From RUG563 sp964423675 (GTDB lineage: Bacteria; Bacillota; Clostridia; Christensenellales; Aristaeellaceae), in contig CAYRFP010000009.1 of the NCBI GenBank assembly GCA_964423675.1, positions 1 to 57,140 of the forward strand: a DNA stretch of 57,140 nucleotides, read 5' to 3'. Positions within the stretch are counted from its first letter, which is position 1, and every line of letters begins with the position of its first letter. Shown here piece after piece: positions 16,981 through 25,532 of the stretch. A program made the position numbers and the translations under genes. The notes below the pieces were generated by a model. The model searched no databases, was not told the DNA's origin, and saw only the letters and a program-made list of their open reading frames with translations.

Positions 16981-18216
16981 ATGCCGAATTTTTCATTGCC
17001 AGACGCCGTTTTTCAGGAAGCGGCGCAGCGTTTTCCTACGCCCTTTCATCTCTATAATGAAGAAGGAATCCGGGAAAATGCTCGGCGAATCAACCAGGCC
17101 TTTTCCTGGGCCCCGGATTATAAAGAATACTTCGCCGTAAAGGCGCTGCCAAATCCCCACATTCTGGAAATCTTTCGTCAGGAGGGCTGCGGCCTGGATT
17201 GTTCCAGCGAATGCGAGCTTTTGCTGGCAGAACGGGGGCATTTTTCCGGGAACGAAATCATGTTCAGCGCCAATGCCATGCCCCCGGCAGAATTTGATCA
17301 CGCCCGCCGTTTAAACGCGCTGATTAATCTGGACGATCAAAGCGATATCGACACGCTGGCCGCTCACGGCGGTATCCCGGAAACCATCTGCGTCCGCTTC
17401 AATCCAGGCGGCACCTTTTCTTTGGGCACGCAAATCATGGGCGCGCCGGGAGAATCCAAATACGGCTGGACCAAAGAGCAGCTGTTGCCCGGGCTAAAGC
17501 GGCTGCGGGATCTGGGAGCCCGGCGCTTCGGACTTCATGCCTTTCTGGCCAGCAATACCACCGATCATAGCTATTATCCGCGCTTGGCAGGCATTCTCTT
17601 TGCTCTGGGCAAGGAATTGGCTCCCCAATGCGGGCTGGAATTCGCATTTGTGAATTTGTCCGGCGGGGTTGGCATCCCCTATGAGCCCGGAAAGCCGGCG
17701 GCAGACATTTTGCAAGTCGGCGCGGCGGTAGAAAAGGAGTATCGCCGCATCCTGGGTGATCCAAAAGAAGCGGGCGTGGACGTCAAAACCGAGTTGGGAC
17801 GGTTCATGACCGGGCCGCAGGGCTGGCTGGTTACCCGGGCCATGCACGAAAAGAAAATTCATCGGGATTATATCGGCGTGGACGCCTGCGCTGCCAATCT
17901 GATGCGCCCGGCCATGTATGGGGCGTATCATCATATCCACGTCTGCGGAAAGCGGGATTGGCTCTGCGATCATATATATGATGTAACAGGCTGTCTGTGC
18001 GAAAACAACGATAAATTCGCCGTCCAGCGCGCGCTGCCAGAAATCCAGCTGGGTGATCTGCTGGTCATCCACGATACCGGCGCCCACGGCTTCTGCATGG
18101 GATATCAATACAACGGTCGGCTACGCAGCGCGGAAATCCTTTATCGGCAAGACGGCTCCTTCCAGCTAATCCGCCGCGCCGAAACCCCGGAGGATTATTT
18201 CGCTACGCTGGTTTGA
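16981..18216 (+). CDS. lysA: Diaminopimelate decarboxylase-like PLP enzyme
   Basis: A 411-aa fold-III PLP decarboxylase, most like LysA, which converts meso-diaminopimelate to lysine. The PLP lysine is Lys54 (YFAVKALPNP). Also seen are CGLDCSSECEL, a Gly-rich phosphate loop (NLSGGVGIPY), the GCLCENNDKFA segment equivalent to the catalytic CES motif of the partner subunit, and ANLMRPAMYGAYHHI. The usual HIGS motif after the fifth strand is replaced by FLASNTTDHSYY, placing it in a divergent clade, so another carboxy-amine substrate is possible. It starts after AGAGGAG and stands alone, away from other lysine genes. Confidence 0.82.
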   Translation: MPNFSLPDAVFQEAAQRFPTPFHLYNEEGIRENARRINQAFSWAPDYKEYFAVKALPNPHILEIFRQEGCGLDCSSECELLLAERGHFSGNEIMFSANAMPPAEFDHARRLNALINLDDQSDIDTLAAHGGIPETICVRFNPGGTFSLGTQIMGAPGESKYGWTKEQLLPGLKRLRDLGARRFGLHAFLASNTTDHSYYPRLAGILFALGKELAPQCGLEFAFVNLSGGVGIPYEPGKPAADILQVGAAVEKEYRRILGDPKEAGVDVKTELGRFMTGPQGWLVTRAMHEKKIHRDYIGVDACAANLMRPAMYGAYHHIHVCGKRDWLCDHIYDVTGCLCENNDKFAVQRALPEIQLGDLLVIHDTGAHGFCMGYQYNGRLRSAEILYRQDGSFQLIRRAETPEDYFATLV

Positions 18217-18237
18217 GCCCTATTCATTCTTAAGCAT

Positions 18238-18272
18238 ATAGAGTTTCTGCATCGCAGAGGCTCTATTTTTTT
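18238..18272 (+). terminator. Terminator after the lysA-like gene
   Basis: A 13-bp stem (ATAGAGTTTCTGC with GCAGAGGCTCTAT, two T-G pairs) and a run of T. Confidence 0.88.
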
Positions 18273-18280
18273 AAAAAACA

Positions 18281-18309
18281 TTGACAAGGCTACCTTTCGC
18301 ACTTATAAT
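18281..18309 (+). promoter_or_regulatory. Promoter of the MarR/ABC operon
   Basis: TTGACA and TATAAT are both perfect and 17 bp apart, so the unrepressed promoter should be strong. Confidence 0.82.
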
Positions 18310-18310
18310 G

Positions 18311-18335
18311 TTAACCGATTTATTATTAACCGATT
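18311..18335 (+). promoter_or_regulatory. Probable MarR operator
   Basis: TTAACCGATT occurs twice as a direct repeat, starting at 18311 and 18326, directly after the -10 box. The outer bases also form GTTAA...TTAAC symmetry. The position over the transcription start fits autorepression by the adjacent MarR protein. Confidence 0.6.
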
Positions 18336-18354
18336 GACAGAAAGGAGGGAATGC

Positions 18355-18852
18355 ATGGAGCGAAATAAAATGATCGTTGGCGCGATGCACCGGCTGGAAT
18401 TATTGCGAAAAATCCAGATGCGCACGATGATGGCGAAAATGGGCCTGCATCCCGGCCAGGCGCCTTTGCTGGAATTCATTTTGGATCATCCCGGATGCAC
18501 GCAAAAGGAGGCAGCAGATGAACTGGATGTAAGCCCTGCTTCCGCAGCCGCCAGTCTTAAGCGGCTGGAAAAGGCCGGGCTGGTTGCCCGACAAGCCGAT
18601 CAGCAGGATGCCCGGCGCAATCAACTGGAACTAACAGAGGCGGGCAAAGAAAAAATCTGCGCCGTGCGGGAAAAGATGAACGCCCTGGACGAACGGACGC
18701 TGGCTGGCATTTCTGATCAGGACGTGGCACAATTTCTATCCATCTGCGAAAAAATGTTTGACAATCTGGCGGACGAAAGTACTCGGGGGCTGACCATTTG
18801 TAAGCTGCACCGGGCCGCGCACGATGCGCTAAACGAAAACAAGGAGGATTAA
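18355..18852 (+). CDS. MarR family transcriptional repressor
   Basis: A 165-aa winged-helix regulator. The DNA-binding part is clear: CTQKEAADELDVSPASAAASLKRLEKAGLVAR is the recognition region, and the wing is QDARRNQLELTEAGKE. The long N- and C-terminal helices would make the dimer. The start at 18355 follows AGGAGGG. It lies 6 bp ahead of two ABC exporter genes, an arrangement in which MarR proteins usually sense an exported compound and derepress the transporter. The ligand is unknown. Confidence 0.9.
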   Translation: MERNKMIVGAMHRLELLRKIQMRTMMAKMGLHPGQAPLLEFILDHPGCTQKEAADELDVSPASAAASLKRLEKAGLVARQADQQDARRNQLELTEAGKEKICAVREKMNALDERTLAGISDQDVAQFLSICEKMFDNLADESTRGLTICKLHRAAHDALNENKED

Positions 18853-18858
18853 TCAACC

Positions 18859-20598
18859 GTGCAATTCAAACGACTGCTTAAGTATGCGGGCAAGTACAAA
18901 AAATATTTGCTGCTCTGTCCGCTGGCGATGATCGGCGAAGTAATCATGGAAATGCTGCTGCCGATGATTACCGCGCAGCTGATCGATGAAGCAATTCCTT
19001 CCTGCCAGGAAACCGGAACCCTGCGCCAGGTGATCGTGCTGGGGGTAACCATGCTGGTCATGGCCTTTATTTCTATGGGCTTTGGCATGGCCGGTGCCCG
19101 GCTGTCTTCCCTGGGCGGCATGGGCTTTGCCCGCAATCTGCGTCAGGCAATTTTCGAAAAGGTACAGCATTTTTCCTTTAAAAACATCGATCATTTTTCC
19201 ACTGCGTCCCTGGTCACGCGTCTGACCACCGACGTCAACCAGACCCAAAACGTGGTTATGATGCTGGTGCGCATGGCGGTTCGCAGCCCCATCCAAATGG
19301 TGCTGGCATTCTATATGGCCGCCCGGATGAATGCGTCTCTGTTGCCGGTGCTGGCCGTGGCCATGCCGATCCTGATCATCTGCGCCGCCATCATCATGAG
19401 CAAGGCGTTCCCAAGATTCCAGGTAATGATGAAGAAATATGACGCGCTGAACGCCTCTATTCAGGAAAACCTGATTGGTATCCGCGTGGTAAAAGCCTTC
19501 GTGCGCGCCACGCATGAAAAGGAAAAGTTCAACGCCTCTGCCGATGATCTGACCGCTACCCAGCGAGCTGCAGAAAAAATTGTGCTGTGGAACAGCCCGT
19601 TGATGCAGGTTCTCGTTAATGGTTGCATTGTCTGCGTACTGTGGCTGGGCGGCAAGCAGGTGATCGGCGGCACGATGGAAATCGGCGCGCTTTCCTCCTT
19701 CATCAGCTATATCTCCCAGATTCTCATGAGCCTGATGATGCTCTCCTTCCTGCTGGTTTCCTTCGTGATGGCGCGGGCTTCTATCAGCCGTATCTGCGAA
19801 GTGCTGGATGAGGAGCCGGACATCGTTTCTCCCGAGCATGCGGAAACGGAAGTAAAGGATGGCAGCATCGTGTTCGATCACGTGGGCTTTTCCTATAATG
19901 GAAACAAGGATAACCTGGTGCTCACCGATGTGAATTTCACGATTCACTCCGGCGAAACTATCGGCGTAATCGGCGGAACCGGTTCGGCCAAAACCACACT
20001 GGTTTCCCTGATTCCGCGGCTTTATGATGTGACCTGCGGCCGCATTCTCATTGGCGGAAAGGACGTGCGAAGCTTCGATATCCATGCTTTGCGCAATCAG
20101 GTGTCCATGGTACTGCAAAAGAATGTGTTGTTTTCCGGTTCTATTAAGGATAACCTGCGCTGGGGCGATGCGCATGCGTCCGATGAAGAAATCGTGGCCG
20201 CATGTCAGGCCTCTGCGGCAGATGAATTCGTGCGTGCCTTCCCCGGCGGCTATGATATGGATCTGGGGCAGGGCGGCGTAAATGTGTCCGGCGGCCAGAA
20301 GCAGCGGCTCTGCATTGCACGGGCTCTGCTGAAAAAGCCCAAGATCCTCATCTTTGATGACGCCACCTCTGCCGTAGATACCGCCACGGATTCCCGTATC
20401 CGTGCGGCACTGCGCACGACTATGCCCAACACTACAAAAATCATCATCGCCCAGCGCATCACCTCCGTGATGGAGGCAGATCGGATCATCGTACTCAACG
20501 ATGGCCAGGTGGACGATATCGGCACCCATGAGGAACTGATGGCACGGAATCAAATCTATCGGGAAGTTTATAACTCCCAGCAAAAGGGGGTGGCCTAA
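18859..20598 (+). CDS. ABC exporter subunit with degenerate ATP site
   Basis: A 579-aa half-transporter: six transmembrane helices (about 15-310), then a nucleotide-binding domain. Walker A is GGTGSAKT (372-379, Ala for the usual Gly), the signature is VSGGQ (476-480) and Walker B is ILIFDD with Asp501 in place of the catalytic Glu. The switch His is replaced by Gln532 (IIIAQRIT). The same D-for-E and Q-for-H pair is known in the TM287 side of TM287/288-type heterodimers. The start is GTG after AAGGAGG. It pairs with the next gene, one base away, as the non-catalytic half. Confidence 0.92.
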   Translation: MQFKRLLKYAGKYKKYLLLCPLAMIGEVIMEMLLPMITAQLIDEAIPSCQETGTLRQVIVLGVTMLVMAFISMGFGMAGARLSSLGGMGFARNLRQAIFEKVQHFSFKNIDHFSTASLVTRLTTDVNQTQNVVMMLVRMAVRSPIQMVLAFYMAARMNASLLPVLAVAMPILIICAAIIMSKAFPRFQVMMKKYDALNASIQENLIGIRVVKAFVRATHEKEKFNASADDLTATQRAAEKIVLWNSPLMQVLVNGCIVCVLWLGGKQVIGGTMEIGALSSFISYISQILMSLMMLSFLLVSFVMARASISRICEVLDEEPDIVSPEHAETEVKDGSIVFDHVGFSYNGNKDNLVLTDVNFTIHSGETIGVIGGTGSAKTTLVSLIPRLYDVTCGRILIGGKDVRSFDIHALRNQVSMVLQKNVLFSGSIKDNLRWGDAHASDEEIVAACQASAADEFVRAFPGGYDMDLGQGGVNVSGGQKQRLCIARALLKKPKILIFDDATSAVDTATDSRIRAALRTTMPNTTKIIIAQRITSVMEADRIIVLNDGQVDDIGTHEELMARNQIYREVYNSQQKGVA

Positions 20599-20599
20599 T

Positions 20600-22501
20600 A
20601 TGCCTCCGCGCGCACAACGCATGCCTGCCAAGCCCAAGAATGCCAAGGGCACTCTGAACCGCCTGATTAAAGAACTCAGCGCTCAGAAGCTGCGGCTGAT
20701 CGTCGTTTCCCTGTGCATCGCCGTCAGCACCGGATGCAGCACGTTTGGCACCTATCTGCTCAAGGATGCGGTAAATGTATATATTCAGCCGTTGCGGGAG
20801 CAATTCAACGCTTCTGGAACGATGCCCTCTCTGGACGGCTTCCTGTGCTTCCTGGGGCTGATGCTGCTGGTCTATCTGATCGGCGCTTGCAGCACTTTCC
20901 TTTATAATCGAATAATGATGATGGCCTCCACCAGCATTCTCAATAAGCTGCGTAAGGATATGTTCGATCATATGGAGGATCTCCCCATTCGGTATTTCGA
21001 CCAGCGAACCCATGGCGAAATCATGAGCCGCTACACCAACGATACCGATACCCTGCGCGAATTCTTTTCCAGCACCTTTCCCCAGGTCATCTCCTCAATT
21101 TTGTCCATTTTCTTTTCCTTGTTCTTCCTGCTGCGGCTAAACGGATGGCTGACGCTGCTTTTGATCGTTGTCATGCCTGTCAGCACGCTGGTCACCAAGA
21201 ATCTGGGCAAAAAGGCCGGGCAAAACTTCGTGGCCCAGCAAAAAGCAGTGGGCGCGCTGAACGGCTATATTGAAGAAACCATCGAGGGCCAGCGGGTGGT
21301 GCAGGTCTTCTGCCACGAAGAAAAGGCCAAGGATGCTTTCGGCCAGCTGAACGAAAACGTGCGGGAGGCCGGTACGCGAGCCAATACCTTTGCTGGTATG
21401 ATGGGTCCTATCATGAACAACCTGGGCCATTGCTATTATGTGTTGATCACGTTGCTTGGCTCAATTCTTATCGTGAACGGCCAGACGGACGTGGGCACGC
21501 TGGTGGCCTTCCTGCCCATGATTCGTCAGTTCACCCAGCCCATCTCCAACGTGGCGCAACAGTTTAACACCATCATGCAGGCTCTGGCCGGAGCGGAACG
21601 GGTGTTTGAACTGATGGACGAACCCGCGGAGGAGGACGAAGGCTATGTGACCCTGGTCAACGCGAAAAAGGACGAAAAAGGCGTTATCACCGAATCCGAA
21701 ACCCGCACCGGGCTGTGGGCCTGGAAGCATCCCCATAGTGCTGATGGCTCTGTTACCTATACCGAACTCAAGGGCGATGTAGTTTTTGAAGACGTGACCT
21801 TCGGCTATGTGCCGGAAAAGACGGTGTTGCATAATGTGTCGCTCTATGCCAAGCCCGGCCAGAAAATCGCCTTTGTCGGCTCCACTGGCGCTGGCAAAAC
21901 CACCATCACCAATCTGATCAACCGCTTCTATGATATTCAGGGCGGCAAAATCCGCTATGACGGCATCAACATCGAAAAGATTCGCAAGGATGATCTGCGC
22001 CGTTCTCTGGCCATGGTTTTGCAGGATACCCATCTGTTCACCGGCACCGTGCGCGACAACATCCGCTATGGTAAGCTGGACGCCACCGACGAAGAAATCG
22101 AACAGGCCGCCAAAATTGCCAACGCTGATTTCTTCATCCGCCATCTCCCCCAGGGTTATGACACCATGCTTACCGGCGACGGGGCTAACCTTTCCCAAGG
22201 GCAGCGGCAGCTGCTGGCCATCGCCCGCGCCGCTGTGGCGGATCCGCCTGTGCTGATTCTGGACGAAGCCACGTCCTCTATCGACACCCGCACCGAGGCG
22301 CTGATTGAAAAGGGCATGGACAGTCTGATGCAGGGGCGTACCGTATTTGTAATCGCGCATCGCCTGTCCACCGTCCGCAATTCGCAGGCCATCATGGTGC
22401 TGGAAAACGGCCGGATTATCGAACGTGGCGACCACGATGCGCTGATCGAGCAGAAGGGCAAGTACTATCAACTCTATACTGGCATGTTCGAATTGTCCTG
22501 A
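20600..22501 (+). CDS. ABC exporter subunit with canonical ATP site
   Basis: A 633-aa half-transporter with six transmembrane helices and a nucleotide-binding domain. Walker A is GSTGAGKT (427-434), the signature is LSQGQ, Walker B is VLILDE with the catalytic Glu intact, and the switch His is present (VIAHRLST). A Lys/Glu-rich insert of about 40 residues lies between the membrane and ATPase parts (345-390). It is expected to provide the hydrolysing site of a heterodimer with the preceding protein. The exported substrate is probably a drug, peptide or lipid. Confidence 0.93.
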   Translation: MPPRAQRMPAKPKNAKGTLNRLIKELSAQKLRLIVVSLCIAVSTGCSTFGTYLLKDAVNVYIQPLREQFNASGTMPSLDGFLCFLGLMLLVYLIGACSTFLYNRIMMMASTSILNKLRKDMFDHMEDLPIRYFDQRTHGEIMSRYTNDTDTLREFFSSTFPQVISSILSIFFSLFFLLRLNGWLTLLLIVVMPVSTLVTKNLGKKAGQNFVAQQKAVGALNGYIEETIEGQRVVQVFCHEEKAKDAFGQLNENVREAGTRANTFAGMMGPIMNNLGHCYYVLITLLGSILIVNGQTDVGTLVAFLPMIRQFTQPISNVAQQFNTIMQALAGAERVFELMDEPAEEDEGYVTLVNAKKDEKGVITESETRTGLWAWKHPHSADGSVTYTELKGDVVFEDVTFGYVPEKTVLHNVSLYAKPGQKIAFVGSTGAGKTTITNLINRFYDIQGGKIRYDGINIEKIRKDDLRRSLAMVLQDTHLFTGTVRDNIRYGKLDATDEEIEQAAKIANADFFIRHLPQGYDTMLTGDGANLSQGQRQLLAIARAAVADPPVLILDEATSSIDTRTEALIEKGMDSLMQGRTVFVIAHRLSTVRNSQAIMVLENGRIIERGDHDALIEQKGKYYQLYTGMFELS

Positions 22502-22517
22502 TCGAATTGCCTTTTCG

Positions 22518-22555
22518 CGAGAGCTCTTTCCGAGACGAAAGGGCTCTCGTTTTTT
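22518..22555 (+). terminator. Terminator of the MarR/ABC operon
   Basis: A 13-bp stem (CGAGAGCTCTTTC with GAAAGGGCTCTCG, one wobble pair) and TTTTTT. Confidence 0.92.
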
Positions 22556-22573
22556 GCTGTTTGCTACTCCCCG

Positions 22574-22602
22574 TTGAATAAAGTCTGAATGGATGCTATA
22601 AT
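22574..22602 (+). promoter_or_regulatory. Promoter of the sugar isomerase gene
   Basis: TTGAAT and TATAAT are 17 bp apart. Confidence 0.75.
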
Positions 22603-22653
22603 ACATGCTGCAGAGCATCCTGATTTGTATCGATTCTCAAGGAGGAATGATTT

Positions 22654-23556
22654 ATGCATTTGGGATTAAGCTCTTATTCTTTAGACCGTGAAATTGAGGC
22701 AGGGCGCATGACCCTGGCGCAAGCCATCGATTGGGCCGCAGCCCAGGGCGCGCAATGTATGGAATTGGTGCCATTTTCTTTCCGTTTTGACGACCCCGTC
22801 ACCAGCAAAATCGACGTTGCCGCCATCTCAGCCGTTCGCCGGCAAGCTCGTGATGCTGGCATTCGACTTTGCAATTATTCCGTTTTAGCGGACTTTTGCA
22901 AGGAGGGCGAAGCGCTGAAACAAGAGATAGCCCGAGTTTGTCATGAGGTGGATATTGCCGCTGAGTTGGGGCTTTCCCGCATGCGCCACGATGTTTGCGG
23001 TTTTCGCCGGCCGCAAAACAGCAATACCTCTGCGGATTTCGAACGCTGGCTCCCCATTATGGCGGAGGCGGCGGCGCGGGTCTGCCAGCATGGCCGGAAA
23101 CGAGGCGTTATGACACTGATTGAAAACCACGGCTTCTTTGCCAACGGCTGCGATCGGGTAGAACGGATTCTGCAGCAGGTGAATGATGACAACTATGGTC
23201 TGCTACTGGATACGGGCAATATCGTCTGTGTGGATGAACAAGCCGATGTGGCCGCCCAGGTTCTCGCCCCCATCACAAAAATGGTGCATCTCAAGGATTT
23301 CTATATCCGCTCCCGCGATCCCGGCGACAGCACCCAATTTGATTGCGCTGGTAGCTGGTTCCGCTCCCGGGGCGGCAAATATCTGCGCGGTGCCATTTTG
23401 GCTCAGGGCGATCTGGATATGTACGCCATTCTGTCCGCTCTGAAGCATAGCGGCTATGCCGGCGATATCGTCATCGAATTTGAAGGATTGGAAGACGCAA
23501 AATATGCTTCCGCCGTGGGCCTGCAAAATGCCCGCCGCATCTGGGATGAGGTTTAA
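22654..23556 (+). CDS. Sugar phosphate isomerase/epimerase (xylose-isomerase-like TIM barrel)
   Basis: A 300-aa protein of the AP-endonuclease-2/xylose-isomerase-like barrel family. Metal-ligand segments are visible: LIENHGFF (Glu), LLDTGN (Asp), MVHLKDF (His) and IVIEFEGLED (Glu). Proteins of this type include hexulose isomerases, inosose dehydratase-like enzymes and 3-dehydroshikimate dehydratases; the substrate is not predictable here. The start follows AAGGAGG. It is a single-gene unit. Confidence 0.85.
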   Translation: MHLGLSSYSLDREIEAGRMTLAQAIDWAAAQGAQCMELVPFSFRFDDPVTSKIDVAAISAVRRQARDAGIRLCNYSVLADFCKEGEALKQEIARVCHEVDIAAELGLSRMRHDVCGFRRPQNSNTSADFERWLPIMAEAAARVCQHGRKRGVMTLIENHGFFANGCDRVERILQQVNDDNYGLLLDTGNIVCVDEQADVAAQVLAPITKMVHLKDFYIRSRDPGDSTQFDCAGSWFRSRGGKYLRGAILAQGDLDMYAILSALKHSGYAGDIVIEFEGLEDAKYASAVGLQNARRIWDEV

Positions 23557-23601
23557 CCCCTGTCTTCCCCTTCCTTCGGAAATACAAGTTTTAAGTATGT
23601 T

Positions 23602-23638
23602 AAAAGCCCGCATCTTCAAAAAAAGACGCGGGCTTTTT
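23602..23638 (+). terminator. Terminator after the sugar isomerase gene
   Basis: AAAGCCCGC and GCGGGCTTT arms with inner TCTT/AAGA pairing are followed by TTTTTCC. Confidence 0.88.
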
Positions 23639-23645
23639 CCGTTTG

Positions 23646-23885
23646 CTATTTAGTTTCCGATGCTTCCACTGGCACCAGAGCGAACACGCCCATTTGCGCT
23701 ATTTCAAACGTCAGCTTGCCGTCCTTAATCTCATAGGGGATTTCCACCATGTTGCCGTCTTCCATCAGCAGGAGCCACAGCGGATTCCATCCGTTGTCAC
23801 AGGAGCTTCTGTTGCTTCGCCGTGGGAGACGGTGTTTCCGTTTCCTGTCCAGCGGGCGTATTGTCAGCAATAGGCACGTATGTTC
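23646..23885 (-). pseudogene. Remnant of a secreted/linker protein C-terminus, frameshifted
   Basis: The last ~45 codons encode WNPLWLLLMEDGNMVEIP followed by a YEIKDGKLTFEI strand and MGVFALVPVEA, which looks like the terminal beta domain of a larger surface protein. Just upstream, two other frames continue sensible linker-like coding: GEATEAPVTTDG in one and IADNTPAGQETETPSPTA in another. The linker and domain are thus split over three frames, and no N-terminal part or signal peptide is present. I read this as a decayed, truncated gene; the parent family is not identified. Confidence 0.6.
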
Positions 23886-23944
23886 CGCAATGGGCGGCGA
23901 ATTGGATGCTATAATTCAATTCATGTTTTAACAGGTAAAACTAT

Positions 23945-23978
23945 AAAAAAGAACAGCTCCTACAAGAGGAGCTGTTCT
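23945..23978 (-). terminator. Terminator after htrA
   Basis: A perfect 12-bp stem (AGAACAGCTCCT with AGGAGCTGTTCT) is followed by TTTTTTA on the minus strand. Confidence 0.9.
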
Positions 23979-24032
23979 GGAAACAAATGAAACAGTGGAA
24001 GAGAAAGGGTAAGAAAACGCCAATTTCTCGTT

Positions 24033-25319
24033 TTACATATTCAGGTTATCGATGATACGCAGGGTGATCGACAGATCCACATACTGTCCCTCGCCGATCT
24101 GGTTCTGATCGATGGTGGTTTGATCTGCCTGCGCGGCCAAGCCCTCGTCCCGGAAAACCTTCACCTGAATCTGATCGCCTTCCTGATAATCCTTCAGCTT
24201 ATTGGTCAGAGCGGTCTGGGTGGAAACGATGGTACCATCCACTTCCACAATAATATCACCCTTCTGGATACCGCCCTCCGCAGCGGGAGAACCTTCATCC
24301 ACTTCCTTCACAAACGCGCCCATGGGCAGCTTACCCTGGGAAGAGGAGGTCAGAGTGGTGACAGTAACGCCCAGGCGGGGCTTGCCCTGCAAGGGGCTGC
24401 TAACATTTTCCGTAGCGCTGGAAGAAGATGCGGAGGTGAGCGGCGTACCGTCATAGTCGCGCAGCACCTGTTCAATCAGGGGCTTGGCTACATTAATGGG
24501 AATGCACATGCCAATATTATCAATAGTGGTGGAAGAATAGCTGGAAGAAGAATACTTCCGGGCAGGGATACCCTGGAGCTGACCCAGCACATTGAACATA
24601 CCGCCGCCGGAGTTACCGGAATTAATCGCGGCATCCACCTGGATCATGGTATTGGTCACGGAAGTGCGGCGGCCATAGCGGTCGGTAGTAGTATCGGTCA
24701 CTTCACGATCCAGCGCGGAAACCACGCCGACCGTCAGCGTCCGAGCGAAATCTTCGCCCAGCGGGTTACCAATCACGATAGCCCATTCGCCAACCTGCAA
24801 TTGATCGCTGTCGCCCAGCGCAACGGCGGGCAGGTTCAATCCGTCCACCTGCAGGATAGCAATATCCAGATCCGCATCATAGCCGACCACCTGCGCCGCA
24901 TGCTCGCTTTCGTCATTTGCGATGGTCACCGTCAGCCGCGTTGCGCCTTCGACCACATGGTAGTTCGTCAATACATGGCCATAATTGGAAATCACCACGC
25001 CAGATCCAGTGCCAGACAGGCTTTCCTTGGATTCGCTGGGACGGTTTCCATAGCCGAAACCATAGCCGTAGCCATAGCCATAATAGGAAGTAGTGATAGT
25101 ATAGTTATTCACGCCCACCACACTATTGCGCACCTGCGCCGCCACCTGCGTGAACGGGCTGGAAACCTGGGATGCGTCCGTGGTTGCGCCGACGGTGCTC
25201 TTAATCTCGTCCTCGGAGATTACGTTGGACGCGCCAGCCGTAAACAGTGTGCAACCGATCATCCCAGCCGCAATCAAAATTGCCAAAAGACCAAACAACA
25301 AATTGGAACGCCTTTTCAT
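24033..25319 (-). CDS. htrA: HtrA/DegP-like membrane-anchored serine protease
   Basis: A 428-aa S1C protease for quality control of exported proteins. A signal-anchor lies at residues 7-24. The catalytic triad is His121 (TNYHVV), Asp152 (DADLDIAIL) and Ser237 (SGNSGGGMF), followed by one PDZ domain (about 310-420; LGVTVTTL, GSPAAEGGIQKGDIIVEVDG). Odd features are a Gly-Tyr repeat YYGYGYGYGFGYGN at 79-92 just before the protease domain, and a Ser-rich linker before PDZ. It starts after AAGGAGG and is transcribed alone. No two-component genes are nearby. Confidence 0.94.
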   Translation of the reverse strand: MKRRSNLLFGLLAILIAAGMIGCTLFTAGASNVISEDEIKSTVGATTDASQVSSPFTQVAAQVRNSVVGVNNYTITTSYYGYGYGYGFGYGNRPSESKESLSGTGSGVVISNYGHVLTNYHVVEGATRLTVTIANDESEHAAQVVGYDADLDIAILQVDGLNLPAVALGDSDQLQVGEWAIVIGNPLGEDFARTLTVGVVSALDREVTDTTTDRYGRRTSVTNTMIQVDAAINSGNSGGGMFNVLGQLQGIPARKYSSSSYSSTTIDNIGMCIPINVAKPLIEQVLRDYDGTPLTSASSSSATENVSSPLQGKPRLGVTVTTLTSSSQGKLPMGAFVKEVDEGSPAAEGGIQKGDIIVEVDGTIVSTQTALTNKLKDYQEGDQIQVKVFRDEGLAAQADQTTIDQNQIGEGQYVDLSITLRIIDNLNM

Positions 25320-25532
25320 GATCGTTTCCTCCTTAAAGCAGCTTTCGCCGCGGATTTTCTTTCCCCCTTCCGGGGTACAAGCCTATTTTAAAAAACATTT
25401 TTTACATAGATTTGAACATATCGTGAACTTCCATTCTTTTTCACCCAATTATGGCGACCAAGGAATGCTGCCACGGCTTCGTTCCTCTTGTTCCACACAG
25501 AGCCCTGCACGTTTTTCCTGTCCCCCGCAGTA

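Noticed and set aside
18853..20652. A 599-codon minus-strand frame opposite the first ABC gene
   Set aside because: His/Gln-rich composition typical of antisense frames; the plus strand holds a complete ABC exporter.
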